DNA of 64,000 nt from Streptomyces griseoloalbus (GTDB taxonomy: Bacteria; Actinomycetota; Actinomycetes; Streptomycetales; Streptomycetaceae): the NCBI GenBank assembly GCA_014650015.1, contig BMUD01000007.1, positions 231,375-295,374 of the forward strand, read 5' to 3'. The notes beneath the pieces are model-generated. The model did no database searches, was not told where the DNA came from, and was given only the letters and a program-made list of their open reading frames with translations. Within the stretch, counting starts at the first letter, position 1, and the number at the start of each line of letters is the position of its first letter. Positions 26,669-35,455 of the stretch are shown in pieces. Made by a program: the position numbers and the translations under genes.

Positions 26669-28024
26669 TTACCTCACGTAGCCGTCCGCTACCGAGAGAG
26701 CCGAGTCCAGCGCCGCCAGCCCTTCCTTCAGCTCCGCCTCGCTCGCATTGCACGGCGGCACCACATGGGTCCGGTTCATGTTCACGAAGGGCCAGACGCC
26801 GGCCTCCTTCGCGGCGGCGGCGAAGGCGGCCATCGGGGCGTTCGCCTCACCGGCCGCGTTGTACGGGACCAGCGGCTCCCGGGTCTCCCGGTCGCGCACC
26901 AGCTCCAGCGCCCAGAACATGCCGACGCCGCGGACCTCGCCCACGCAGGGGTGCCGCTCGGCCAGCTCCCGCAGTCCGGGCCCGACGACGGACGCGCCGA
27001 GCGTGGCCGCGTTCTCGACGACGCCCTCCTCCGCCATCACCCCGATCGTCGCGACGGCGGCGGCACAGGCCAGCGGATGTCCCGAGTACGTCAGCCCGCC
27101 CGGGTACGGCCGCTTCCCGAACGTCTCGGCGATCGCCCCGCAGACGGCGACACCGCCCAGCGGCACATATCCGGAGTTCACGCCCTTCGCGAAGGTCATC
27201 AGGTCCGGCACGACGTCGTACAGGCCGGCCGCGAACCACTCACCGGTCCGCCCGAACCCGGCCATGACCTCGTCCAGGACGAAGACGATCCCGTACTTGT
27301 CGCACAGCTCCCGCACGCCCGCGAGATAACCGGGCGGCGGCAGCATGATCCCGGCCGTCCCCGGGATGGTCTCCAGGACGATCGCGGCGACGGTCGACGG
27401 CCCCTCGAAGGCGATCGTCGTCTCCAGGTGTTCGAGGGCCCGCGCGCACTCCTGCTCCTCGGTCTCGGCGTAGAAGCGCGAGCGGTACAGGAACGGCGCC
27501 CAGAAGTGCACCACACCGGCCGTGCCGCTGTCGGAGGCCCAGCGGCGCGGGTCACCGGTGACGTTGATCGCCTGCTGGGTGCCGCCGTGGTAGGAGCGGT
27601 AGGCGGAGAGCACCTTGGGCCGCCCGGTGTGCAGCCGCGCCATGCGGAGGGCGTGCTCCACGGCGTCGGCGCCGCCGTTGGTGAAGAAGATCTTGTCCAG
27701 GTCCCCGGGGGTCCGCTCGGCGATCAGCCGCGCCGCCTCCGACCGCGCCTCGACGGCGAACGCGGGCGCGAACGTCGTCATCCGCGCCGCCTGCTCCTGG
27801 ATCGCGGCGACGACCTTCGGGTGCTGGTAGCCGATGTTCGTGAAGACGAGCCCGCTGGTGAAGTCGAGGTAGCGCCGGCCGTCGTAGTCCCAGAAGTAGG
27901 ACCCCTCCGCCCCGGCGACGGCGAGCGGGTCGATGAGCTCCTGCGCGGACCAGGAGTGGAACACATGCGCACGGTCGGTGGCCTTCACTGCGGCTCCGGC
28001 CTCGGGGTTCGGCTGAGGGGTCAT
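26669..28024 (-). CDS. class III PLP-dependent aminotransferase
   Basis: A 451-residue omega-aminotransferase. It has SYFWDYDGRRYLDFTSGLVFTNIGY near the start, FFTNGGADAVEHALRMAR (phosphate-binding), SYHGGT, FVLDEVMAGFGRTG with the cofactor Asp, the PLP lysine in LMTFAKGVNSGYVPLG, and YSGHPLACAA. This resembles taurine- or beta-alanine-pyruvate type enzymes; the amine donor is uncertain. ATG 28024 was chosen because upstream residues of the open frame run into the divergent promoter region. Confidence 0.9.
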   Translation of the reverse strand: MTPQPNPEAGAAVKATDRAHVFHSWSAQELIDPLAVAGAEGSYFWDYDGRRYLDFTSGLVFTNIGYQHPKVVAAIQEQAARMTTFAPAFAVEARSEAARLIAERTPGDLDKIFFTNGGADAVEHALRMARLHTGRPKVLSAYRSYHGGTQQAINVTGDPRRWASDSGTAGVVHFWAPFLYRSRFYAETEEQECARALEHLETTIAFEGPSTVAAIVLETIPGTAGIMLPPPGYLAGVRELCDKYGIVFVLDEVMAGFGRTGEWFAAGLYDVVPDLMTFAKGVNSGYVPLGGVAVCGAIAETFGKRPYPGGLTYSGHPLACAAAVATIGVMAEEGVVENAATLGASVVGPGLRELAERHPCVGEVRGVGMFWALELVRDRETREPLVPYNAAGEANAPMAAFAAAAKEAGVWPFVNMNRTHVVPPCNASEAELKEGLAALDSALSVADGYVR

Positions 28025-28135
28025 GCGACCGAGGGTAGGTCTCGGCGGCGGCGCCGCGACATCGGCGGCCTGTCTGGGGTCGGGGACTTTCCGCGACAGG
28101 TTGTCGACAACCGCCGCACCGACCGGACCGAGCGA

Positions 28136-28172
28136 TTGACAGGCTACTGTCGTCATGACAGGATGCTGTCAT
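28136..28172. promoter_or_regulatory. twin TGACAG-N4-CTGTC operators over a promoter upstream of the PfpI-MarR operon
   Basis: Site 1 is tgacag-gcta-ctgtc (28137-28147 to 28151). Site 2 is atgacag-gatg-ctgtcat (28155-28172), a perfect 7-bp inverted repeat. Equivalent bases are 19 apart. Site 1 overlaps a consensus -35 (ttgaca, 28136-28141), so bound protein would block transcription. The MarR-type protein encoded two genes on is the likely ligand. Confidence 0.7.
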
Positions 28173-28199
28173 CCAGGACGAACCCATGAGGGAGCGGTC

Positions 28200-28808
28200 A
28201 TGACCCGCAAGCCCGTCCACCTCGTTCTCTTCGACACATTCGCCGACTGGGAGACCGGTCACGCCACCGCGCATCTCGCGCTCGCCGGCTACGAGGTGCT
28301 CACCGTCACTCCGGCCGGGGAGCCCGTCACCAGCATCGGCGGGCTCCGTGTGCTGCCCCACCTCACGCTCGCGGACCTGCGGCCCGAGGACAGTTCGCTG
28401 CTGATCCTGCCCGGCGGCACCCGCTGGGACGAGGGCGACGACCTCGCACCCCTCGCCCGCACCGCCCGCGCGTTCCTCGACGCCGGTGTGCCCGTCGCCG
28501 CGATCTGCGGGGCCACGGCAGGGCTGGCCAGGGAGGGGCTGCTCGACGAGCGGGCGCACACCGGCGCCGCCGCCCCCTACCTCGCCCTGACCGGATACGC
28601 GGGCGGCGAGCGGTACGTCGAGGCCGACGCCGTCACCGACGGCGGTCTCGTCACCGCCGGGCCGACCGAGCCGGTCGCCTTCGCCCGCGAGATCCTCCGG
28701 CTGCTCGGCGTCCACGACGACAAGGTGACCGACGCGTGGTACCGGCTGTTCCACGACTCGGACCCGGAGGCGTACGTCACGTACGCGACGGCCCTGGCCG
28801 CCCGGTGA
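28200..28808 (+). CDS. DJ-1/PfpI family protein
   Basis: A 202-residue protein of the class I glutamine amidotransferase-like superfamily. The nucleophile elbow is AAICGATAGLAREGLLD with Cys near residue 102. PGGTRWDEGDD matches the family's Glu/Gly strand. The N-terminal FDTFADWETGH is typical of YdeA/PfpI-like stress proteins. Possible roles are deglycase, protease or chaperone; none can be fixed. ATG 28200 follows gggagcgg. The stop overlaps the MarR gene by 4 bases. Confidence 0.85.
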   Translation: MTRKPVHLVLFDTFADWETGHATAHLALAGYEVLTVTPAGEPVTSIGGLRVLPHLTLADLRPEDSSLLILPGGTRWDEGDDLAPLARTARAFLDAGVPVAAICGATAGLAREGLLDERAHTGAAAPYLALTGYAGGERYVEADAVTDGGLVTAGPTEPVAFAREILRLLGVHDDKVTDAWYRLFHDSDPEAYVTYATALAAR

Positions 28809-29287
28809 GCCGGGAGCGTCAGGATCTGCTCAGCCGGGGCGCGCTCGGTACCTTCCGGCTGAACGGCCAGTTCCTCGCGGTCGCCGAGGAACTGGCCCGG
28901 CCCGCCGGGATCACCGCCGCCCGGTGGCAGGTGCTCGGCGCGGTCCTCGGCGAGCCGCTGCCGGTCTCCGCGATCGCCAGGGCCATGGGCATCACCCGGC
29001 AGAGCGTGCAGCGCATCGCCGATCTGCTGGTGGAGCGCGGCCTCGCCGAGTACCGGCCCAACCCCGCCCACCGCCGCGCCAAACTCCTCGCCCCGACCGA
29101 GGAGGGCCGCGCCGCGATCAGCCGCATCGACCCCGGTCACGCGGCCTTCGCCGAGCGGCTGGCACAGGCGTACGAGGAGCAGTACGGGAAGGAGCGCGGG
29201 GAGGCCGAACTCGCCCGCGCGGTCCAGGCGCTGGAACGTCTGTCCGAGGTGCTCGACGCCCTCGGAGCGCCTGTTACGGAACCGTAG
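28805..29287 (+). CDS. MarR-family transcriptional regulator
   Basis: A 160-residue regulator. The winged HTH lies at about residues 35-95 (ITAARWQVLGAVLGEPLPVSAIARAMGITRQSVQRIADLLVERGLAEYRPNPAHRRAKLLAPT). It is coupled to the PfpI gene by GTGA overlap. The paired palindromes in front of the operon suggest autoregulation. Confidence 0.9.
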   Translation: MSRERQDLLSRGALGTFRLNGQFLAVAEELARPAGITAARWQVLGAVLGEPLPVSAIARAMGITRQSVQRIADLLVERGLAEYRPNPAHRRAKLLAPTEEGRAAISRIDPGHAAFAERLAQAYEEQYGKERGEAELARAVQALERLSEVLDALGAPVTEP

Positions 29288-29365
29288 ACAACGCCCAGCT
29301 CACCCGGCCCCGGCACCGCACTATCCTCGATCTGTTGCTCACTGCGGGGGGAAGGCGGCGCAGCG

Positions 29366-31264
29366 ATGGAGAAGCTCGGGGCCGGGGATCCACAACTCAT
29401 CGGTGCCTACCGGCTGCTCGCGCGGCTCGGTGCCGGCGGCATGGGGCAGGTCTACCTCGCCCGCTCCGACCGGGGACGTACCGTCGCCGTGAAGCTGGTC
29501 CGCGAGGAGCTGGCCCGGCAGGAGGAGTTCCGGGCGCGCTTCCGCCAGGAGGTGCGGGCGGCGCGGCAGGTCGGCGGCGCCTGGACGGCGCCGGTGCTGG
29601 ACGCGGACACCGAGGCCCCCGTGCCCTGGGTCGCCACCGGATACGTCGCCGGGCCCAGCCTCCAGCAGGTGGTCGGGCACGACCACGGGGCCCTGCCCGA
29701 GCGGTCGGTGCGCATCCTCGCCGCCGGTCTGGCGCACGCGCTGAAGGACATCCACGCCGCCGGGATCATCCACCGGGACCTCAAGCCGTCCAACGTGCTC
29801 GTCACCATCGACGGGCCGCGTGTCATCGACTTCGGGATCGCGCGGGCGCTGGAGACGGTGACCGACGGCGGACTCACCCGCACCGGCGCGCTCGTCGGCT
29901 CGCCCGGTTTCATGGCGCCCGAGCAGGTGCGCGGCGACCGCATCACGCCCGCCTGCGACGTGTTCTGCCTCGGCTCGGTGCTCGCCTACGCCGCGACCGG
30001 CGCGCTCCCCTTCGGCACCGCCAACAGCGGTGTGCACGCCCTGATGTTCCGCATCGCCCAGGAGGAACCCGACCTGGAGCGCGTGCCCGAGGGCCTCGCC
30101 GACCTCGTACGGGACTGCCTGAAGAAGGACCCGGCGGTGCGGCCCACGCTCGACCAGGTGCTGGAGCGCACCGGCGCGGAGGACACCGTCGCCGCCGGCC
30201 GCTCCCGGGACCCCTGGCTGCCGGGCGCCCTGGTCGCACAGCTCGGCCGCCACGCGGTGCGGTTGCTCGACGCGGAGGACCCGCAGACACCGCAGCGGCC
30301 CACGCCCACCGCGGTATCACCGGCCCCCGTCGGCCCGGCGCCGGACGCGGCCCCCGGCCAACCGCCCGCCGCGCCGCCCGCCGCCACCCCCGAACACGCC
30401 CGGGCCGCCGACGACTCCGCCGTGCCGCCGCAGCCCTCGACACCTCCCGGAACGCCCGCCCCGCCCCCGCCGGGACAGCCGGGTGTGAACCATCTGCCCA
30501 CCGTGGTCGTCGGCCGGCACACCCCCACCCCGCCCCCGGCTCCCGCTCCGGGCCCGTACGGACACCCCCAGCACCCCGCGTACGGCTACCCCTACAACGG
30601 CTACGGCTCCGGTGGGACCCCGCCGTACGGTCCGCCGCCGTTCGGGCCGAACCCGCCGTACGGACCGGCGCCCGAACCGCGCGGGGACAACCGTTCCAGC
30701 GTGCTGCTCGTGGTGATCGCGCTGGTCGTCGCGCTCGCCGCGGGCGGCACCGTGTACGCGCTAATGAGCGGCGGCGACGGCGGCAACCGCGCCGGAGGCG
30801 ACCCCACCACGCCCCCGGCGCCCACCGCGCCGCAGAGCACCGGCCCCGCCACGCCCGACGCCGGGCAGCCGGCCGAGACACGGCAGCCGAGCACCTCCGC
30901 ACCCGAGGACGGGACGATCCCGGCGGACTATCTGGGCAGTTGGTCCACCACCATCGACAACGCGAGCGGCGAGCACAGCCGCCGGCTGACCCTCCAGCAG
31001 GGCGAGATCGGCGACACGGTCATGTCCCTCGTCGCCGACGGGCCCACCGGGAACGGCACCTACCACTGCGTCTTCGAGGCCGAGCTCACCGCCGTCCCGG
31101 GTTCGGGGGCCCGCCTGGAGATCGGCCCGTCCTCCGTGAGGGTCGGACAGCCGCGCAGCGCCTGCACCCCGGGTTCCGCCAGCGACATCACCCTGCTGCC
31201 CGACGGCTCCCTGAAGCGCGTGAACTCCAGCAACGGCGAACAGCTCACGTACACGCGGGACTGA
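29366..31264 (+). CDS. membrane-anchored Ser/Thr protein kinase
   Basis: A 632-residue Hanks-type kinase. The catalytic domain (about 13-270) has the P-loop LGAGGMGQVYLA, K43, HRDLKPSN, DFG and APEQ. A long Pro-rich linker (about 310-440) follows, then one TM helix (VLLVVIALVVALAAGGTVYALM) and an extracytoplasmic domain of about 130 residues with two Cys that recognises no PASTA motif. The outside domain (YLGSWSTTIDNASGEH onward) looks like a beta-rich ligand-binding module. A remnant of a substrate-binding protein follows the gene. Confidence 0.93.
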   Translation: MEKLGAGDPQLIGAYRLLARLGAGGMGQVYLARSDRGRTVAVKLVREELARQEEFRARFRQEVRAARQVGGAWTAPVLDADTEAPVPWVATGYVAGPSLQQVVGHDHGALPERSVRILAAGLAHALKDIHAAGIIHRDLKPSNVLVTIDGPRVIDFGIARALETVTDGGLTRTGALVGSPGFMAPEQVRGDRITPACDVFCLGSVLAYAATGALPFGTANSGVHALMFRIAQEEPDLERVPEGLADLVRDCLKKDPAVRPTLDQVLERTGAEDTVAAGRSRDPWLPGALVAQLGRHAVRLLDAEDPQTPQRPTPTAVSPAPVGPAPDAAPGQPPAAPPAATPEHARAADDSAVPPQPSTPPGTPAPPPPGQPGVNHLPTVVVGRHTPTPPPAPAPGPYGHPQHPAYGYPYNGYGSGGTPPYGPPPFGPNPPYGPAPEPRGDNRSSVLLVVIALVVALAAGGTVYALMSGGDGGNRAGGDPTTPPAPTAPQSTGPATPDAGQPAETRQPSTSAPEDGTIPADYLGSWSTTIDNASGEHSRRLTLQQGEIGDTVMSLVADGPTGNGTYHCVFEAELTAVPGSGARLEIGPSSVRVGQPRSACTPGSASDITLLPDGSLKRVNSSNGEQLTYTRD

Positions 31265-31337
31265 CCGACGGGCGGGGCCGAGCCGGCGTTCGTCCACGGC
31301 CGTTGAACGTTCGGCGAACACCGGTGAACGTCGGTGA

Positions 31338-31690
31338 ACGAGCGCGGGCGACGAGATCCGGCTGAGCGGCGACCCGAGCGACGGCGAGGGCCTCGCCACC
31401 CGTGCGAAGGGGCTGCACCGGCTGAACCCCGACGGTGAGCCCCCGTCCGTCGACGCCATCGGGCACGGGACGCGCTCCTGCCCGTACCGGGAGACGGGAC
31501 GCGCTCCTGCCCGTACCGGGAGGTCGAGTACGCCTACACCTACGGGCGGCCCCCGGCGGACTCGCCGGCGGCGAGTCTCCTGACGTATCCCACGCGCGGC
31601 AACGGCCAGGACGTGATCCGCACCCACGGCCATCTGTGCCGGCCCCCAGGGGGGAAGGGAACTGTGCGCGCGGTCCACGCCGTGACGTGA
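31338..31690 (+). pseudogene. remnant of a PstS-like substrate-binding protein C-terminus
   Basis: There is no intact gene in this 430-base gap. Reading from 31350 gives DEIRLSGDPSDGEGLATRAK and then GLHRLNPDGEPPSVDAIGHG. After removing one copy of a 29-bp tandem duplication it continues YREVEYAYTYGRPPADSPAA and ends in GQDVIRTHGHLC. This resembles the C-terminal segment of phosphate-binding-type proteins (EY-x-YTYG...GHxPC). The duplication shifts the frame, and there is an in-frame stop at 31335. The assignment rests on motif memory only. Confidence 0.45.
31465..31522 (+). repeat. perfect 29-bp tandem duplication
   Basis: Copies at 31465-31493 and 31494-31522, beginning acgggacgcg and ending taccgggag. 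Since 29 is not a multiple of three, it shifts the frame of the surrounding remnant gene. Confidence 0.95.
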
Positions 31691-31694
31691 CGGT

Positions 31695-32441
31695 TCACCT
31701 CGGCTCCGGCGGGCGCTGCCGCGGCATGTTCGGGCGGGCCGGTCCCGGCGGCGCGGGAAACCGCCCGTGCGGCGCGGAGCCCTCGGGACGCCCCGCGCCC
31801 GCCATCGCCGTCTGCACGCCCAGCGGCGCGCCCCCGCTGCGGAACTCCACCATCCAGTCGGCCGTCTCGACCCGCACCAGCTCCGTCACGTCCTCCGAGA
31901 AGCGCCGCAGCACGGTCAGGCACCGCTCGGCCGCCTCGCTCGCCGTGCCCTCCGCCGGGCCCAGCACCTCGCGGACACACTCCGACGCCCAGTCGAACTG
32001 GAACGCCTGGAGCCGCCGCTGCACGGCCTGCGCGGTCGCCACGTCCCGCATCCAGCCGGACGTCATCCCGAAGAAGCGGTCCCCGGCCACACAGGCCATC
32101 CCGAGCAGCAGCGCCAGATACCCCCAGGGCGCGGCCCCGTCGGCCGCCCCGGTCACATCGAGCAGCGGCAGCGCGGCCCCGGTCAGCGCCCCCACGGCCG
32201 TCCCGGTCCGCAGCGCCCAGGCGCACCGGCGCTTCCACATCCGGTCCTCGAGGTACCAGGCGGCCGTGTCCAGCGCCCCGCGCTCGGCCCACCGGTACAG
32301 CTCGTCCAGCCGGGCCGCCGGCTCGCCCCAGTCCCCGAGCGGGAACTCCCGCCCGGCCGGATCGCCCGGCCGCAGCCCGGCCGCCTCCTCGCCCCGCCCG
32401 TCCTGAGGCCGACCCTCGGGCTGCATCTCCGGCTGACCCAC
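31695..32441 (-). CDS. SLATT-domain membrane protein (DUF4231-like)
   Basis: A 248-residue protein with two central TM helices (TAVGALTGAALPLLDVT and PWGYLALLLGMACVAGDRFFG) flanked by helices rich in charged residues. The WYLEDRMWKRRCAWALR segment before TM1, and FFGMTSGWMRDVATAQAVQRRL after TM2, fit the SLATT group. SLATT proteins are predicted pore-forming effectors, often tied to nucleotide-sensing conflict systems; stand-alone forms like this are also common in Streptomyces. GTG 32441 follows aggga. There is no SMODS or SLOG partner nearby. Confidence 0.65.
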   Translation of the reverse strand: MGQPEMQPEGRPQDGRGEEAAGLRPGDPAGREFPLGDWGEPAARLDELYRWAERGALDTAAWYLEDRMWKRRCAWALRTGTAVGALTGAALPLLDVTGAADGAAPWGYLALLLGMACVAGDRFFGMTSGWMRDVATAQAVQRRLQAFQFDWASECVREVLGPAEGTASEAAERCLTVLRRFSEDVTELVRVETADWMVEFRSGGAPLGVQTAMAGAGRPEGSAPHGRFPAPPGPARPNMPRQRPPEPR

Positions 32442-32750
32442 CCGGTATCTCCCTACTGAACTGACCCCTGCCGACCCCGACCGATCCCCGCGTACTGTCC
32501 GTGTCCTGAGTGTGACGCCCGGTACTCGCGCGTCTGACCCTTCCTACCGCCCAATGGGTGGCGGCGTCGGGGGTTCGGACTCTTTTCCGCCCGGAAGGTG
32601 GCCTTGATCAGGTATAGGGCAACAACCGTGACTCACTCGAAAGAGTGCTGGGGCGACGGCTGCTCGGACCACGTAGGCTCATGCCGAACGGCAAAACCCG
32701 GACTGACGGACCCGATGGGCCGACGCAATGATCGACCAAGGAGCTGAATC
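32442..32750. promoter_or_regulatory. divergent intergenic region, SLATT gene / ybaB
   Basis: A 309-base region between divergent starts. It holds a short GNRA-type hairpin cactc-gaaa-gagtg (32634-32647) and a ccgccc-aat-gggtggcgg hairpin near 32549. It was checked for the SRP RNA, which precedes dnaX-ybaB-recR in some bacteria; the conserved SRP core was not found. It must contain promoters for both sides, but none could be fixed. Confidence 0.4.
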
Positions 32751-33092
32751 GTGATCCCCGGTGGTGGCCAGCCCAACATGCAGCAGCTGCTCCAGCAGGC
32801 CCAGAAGATGCAGCAGGACCTGGCCAAGGCGCAGGAGGAACTGGCGCGTACGGAGGTCGACGGCCAGGCGGGCGGCGGTCTGGTGAGGGCCACCGTCACC
32901 GGATCCGGCGAACTGCGGGCCCTGAAGATCGACCCGAAGGCGGTGGACCCGGCGGACACCGAGACCCTCGCCGATCTGATCATCGCGGCGGTCCAGGCGG
33001 CCAACGAGAACGCCCAGAGCCTCCAGCAGCAGAAACTCGGCCCGCTCGCCCAGGGGCTGGGCGGCGGCGGCATCCCCGGTCTCCCCTTCTAA
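32751..33092 (+). CDS. YbaB/EbfC nucleoid-associated protein
   Basis: A 113-residue DNA-binding protein. [53 protein letters not shown] is the family core, with an amphipathic helix then a beta hairpin. The C-terminus is Gln/Gly-rich. GTG 32751 follows aaggagct. It is the usual partner of recR, which starts 59 bases later. Confidence 0.95.
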   Translation: MIPGGGQPNMQQLLQQAQKMQQDLAKAQEELARTEVDGQAGGGLVRATVTGSGELRALKIDPKAVDPADTETLADLIIAAVQAANENAQSLQQQKLGPLAQGLGGGGIPGLPF

Positions 33093-33151
33093 GACGGGCC
33101 GCGGGCCTTTACCGTACGTACTGAAGGAACACCAGGAAGGACGGCAGTCCG

Positions 33152-33751
33152 TTGTACGAAGGCGTGGTTCAGGACCTCATCGACGAGCTGGGGCGGCTGC
33201 CCGGCGTCGGTCCCAAGAGCGCGCAGCGGATCGCCTTCCACATCCTTCAGGCGGAACCGACGGACGTACGCCGGCTCGCGCACGCGCTCATGGAGGTCAA
33301 GGCGAAGGTCCGGTTCTGCGCGACCTGTGGCAACGTCGCGCAGGAGGAACAGTGCTCCATCTGCCGTGACGCCCGCCGCGACCCCGCGGTCATCTGTGTC
33401 GTGGAGGAGCCCAAGGACGTCGTGGCCATCGAGCGCACCCGGGAGTTCCGGGGCCGCTACCACGTCCTCGGCGGCGCCATCAGCCCCATCGACGGGGTGG
33501 GCCCCGACGACCTGCGCATACGGGAACTCCTGGCCCGGCTCGCCGACGGCACGGTGACGGAGCTGATCCTGGCCACGGACCCGAATCTGGAAGGCGAGGC
33601 CACGGCGACGTACCTCGCCCGCATGATCAAGCCCATGGGCCTCAAGGTCACCCGCCTGGCCAGCGGCCTCCCGGTGGGCGGCGACCTGGAATACGCGGAC
33701 GAGGTGACCCTCGGCCGCGCCTTCGAGGGGAGACGACTCCTAGATGTCTGA
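33152..33751 (+). CDS. recR: recombination mediator RecR
   Basis: A 199-residue RecFOR pathway protein that loads RecA at gapped DNA. It has the helix-hairpin-helix [17 protein letters not shown], a C4 zinc finger CATCGN...CSICRD (about residues 57-72), and a Toprim domain with [14 protein letters not shown] and [14 protein letters not shown]. The start is TTG 33152 with aggaagga upstream, which gives the usual [11 protein letters not shown]-terminus. It overlaps the DUF5063 gene by 8 bases. Confidence 0.96.
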   Translation: MYEGVVQDLIDELGRLPGVGPKSAQRIAFHILQAEPTDVRRLAHALMEVKAKVRFCATCGNVAQEEQCSICRDARRDPAVICVVEEPKDVVAIERTREFRGRYHVLGGAISPIDGVGPDDLRIRELLARLADGTVTELILATDPNLEGEATATYLARMIKPMGLKVTRLASGLPVGGDLEYADEVTLGRAFEGRRLLDV

Positions 33752-34403
33752 CGCCACGCTGCACGCGACCCACATGGACCCGGACGACTTCGCGGTCCAG
33801 ATCGCGGATCAGATCGAGAGCTTCCTGGTCGCCGTCACGGAGGTCGCCAAGGGCGACGAGCCGGACTCGGCGGTCCCCTTCCTCCTGCTGGAGGTCTCCC
33901 AGCTCCTGCTGGCCGGCGGGCGGCTCGGCGCGCACGAGGACATCGTCCCCGACGAGCGCTACGAGCCCGACCCGGGCCCGGAGGCCGATGTGGACCAACT
34001 CCGGGAGAACCTCGCCCGGTTGCTGGAGCCGATCGACGTCTACTCCGAGGTCTTCGACCCGTACGAGCCCCGCAAGGCGCCCGTTCCGGCCCGTATCTCC
34101 GACGACCTGACCGACGTCATCACCGACCTCCGTCACGGCATGGTCCACTACCGCGCCGGCCGCACCTCGGAGGCCCTGTGGTGGTGGCAGTTCTCCTACT
34201 TCTCCAACTGGGGCTCCACGGCCTCGGCGAGCCTGCGCGCCCTGCAGTCGGTCGTGGCGCACGTGCGGCTGAACCAGCCCCTGGCCGAACTGGACGGCCT
34301 CGACACCGACCAGGGCATGGGCGACGACACCCTGGAATTCGAGGCGGGCAAGGTCATGGCCGAGGAGATCGGCGGGCCGCTGGGGATGCGCCCGGTCCAG
34401 TAG
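33744..34403 (+). CDS. DUF5063 family protein
   Basis: A 219-residue acidic soluble helical protein, regularly found behind recR in actinobacteria. [59 protein letters not shown] are family landmarks. No catalytic motif. Its tight coupling to recR suggests a link to DNA repair or a shared expression need, but the role is unknown. It ends before a long bidirectional hairpin. Confidence 0.88.
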   Translation: MSDATLHATHMDPDDFAVQIADQIESFLVAVTEVAKGDEPDSAVPFLLLEVSQLLLAGGRLGAHEDIVPDERYEPDPGPEADVDQLRENLARLLEPIDVYSEVFDPYEPRKAPVPARISDDLTDVITDLRHGMVHYRAGRTSEALWWWQFSYFSNWGSTASASLRALQSVVAHVRLNQPLAELDGLDTDQGMGDDTLEFEAGKVMAEEIGGPLGMRPVQ

Positions 34404-34451
34404 GCACCGGTTCGGGCGACGGCGGCCGGCCGCCGAGGCCCGGAGCGAAGG

Positions 34452-34512
34452 GCTGGACCATGCGCCCGCCGGGCGAGTCCGTCACGGACTCCGGCGGGGA
34501 GCATGGTCCAGC
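34452..34512. terminator. long bidirectional hairpin between DUF5063 and M23 peptidase genes
   Basis: Outer arms gctggaccatgc (34452-34463) and gcatggtccagc (34501-34512) are perfect. The interior pairs further through cccgccgg with ccggcggg and gagtccgt with acggactc. It sits between convergent genes. Confidence 0.85.
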
Positions 34513-34562
34513 ACGAGGCCGTTCCCCGCGGGTGAGGCGCCGCGGGGACGGCCGCCGCCGGT

Positions 34563-35120
34563 TCAGGCGTAGTGGTTGACGCTGACCGGCCACGTGCCGG
34601 TGTACGGCGTCCAGCCCTGGAGGGTGGCGGGAACGCCCACCCGCGTGTTGCAGTCGATCACCTGGAAGTGCAGGTGCGGCCCGCTCGACGCGCCCGTGCT
34701 GCCCGACCAGCCGACGACCCGGCCCTGCGGGACCCAGGTGCCGGGGTTGTAGAGCGCCCGGTTCAGGTGCGCGTAGTGGGTGCACCTGCCGTTCGAGTGA
34801 CGGATGATCACCTCGATGCCGTTCTGCCAGTACGGGGACCAGCCGGAGGCGATGATCGTGCCCCCCTGCGAGGCGGAGACCTCGTAGTTCGCGGGAAGCC
34901 CGAAGTCCCAGGCGTACTCGTTGTACGGGCCGGTGTGGGAGTAGGTGCCCTCCGGGCCCTGCGTGACCAGGTAGGACTCGCCGGCCGGGTAGGGGAGCTC
35001 GTAGTAGTAGTCCGCGGCCGAGGCCGGGGAGGCGCCGGACAGCATGATCCCCGCGGACGCCAGCATCGTGAGCGCCACCGCGGCGAGCCGACGGCGGACC
35101 CTTGTCGTTCTCGTCACCAC
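34563..35120 (-). CDS. secreted M23-family peptidase (LysM-less, lysostaphin-like fold)
   Basis: A 185-residue exported protein. The signal peptide (RRRLAAVALTMLASAGIMLSGASPASA, cut near residue 35) is followed by a compact M23 domain. The zinc ligands are His and Asp in SHTGPYNEYAWDF and the HLHF pair (SSGPHLHFQV). The first motif is longer than the common HxGxDF spacing. Probably cleaves peptidoglycan cross-links outside the cell, or acts as a small secreted metallopeptidase. GTG 35120 follows gaaggga. Confidence 0.85.
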   Translation of the reverse strand: MVTRTTRVRRRLAAVALTMLASAGIMLSGASPASAADYYYELPYPAGESYLVTQGPEGTYSHTGPYNEYAWDFGLPANYEVSASQGGTIIASGWSPYWQNGIEVIIRHSNGRCTHYAHLNRALYNPGTWVPQGRVVGWSGSTGASSGPHLHFQVIDCNTRVGVPATLQGWTPYTGTWPVSVNHYA

Positions 35121-35455
35121 GCATCCCTTCGGAAGAAACGTCTGGAAGAACGTCTGAGGGCTCCATATTCATGTACACGTCAGTAAACGGAACGCGTGCT
35201 GCCGCAATAGGTACGCGAGGGTTGGCGGACCGGTCGCGGCGCCCGCGTCGATGCGCGGGCGGTGAGAACTGTGACGCGGGTCGCTTTCCCGAGTGGCCGG
35301 CGTCCGGTTGGGCATGAGCCCCTGCGCGAGCGGCCGGACATCTCACCATGCGATATCACGGAGGGGATTTTCGGACGCTCGTTAGACTGAGCCGACCGCA
35401 GCGGACACATGTGTGTGCGGACTGTGGAAAACGACGGACTGAGCGAGGAGCGCAC

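Noticed and set aside
31435-32406. Plus-strand ORF of 323 residues opposite the SLATT gene
   Set aside because: Low-complexity Ser/Arg/Ala composition typical of an antisense shadow; the minus-strand frame has clear TM helices and a good ribosome site.
32442-32750. Possible SRP (4.5S) RNA gene before ybaB-recR
   Set aside because: The conserved SRP core with GGTCAGG and GGAAGGAAGCAGC was not found in this region.
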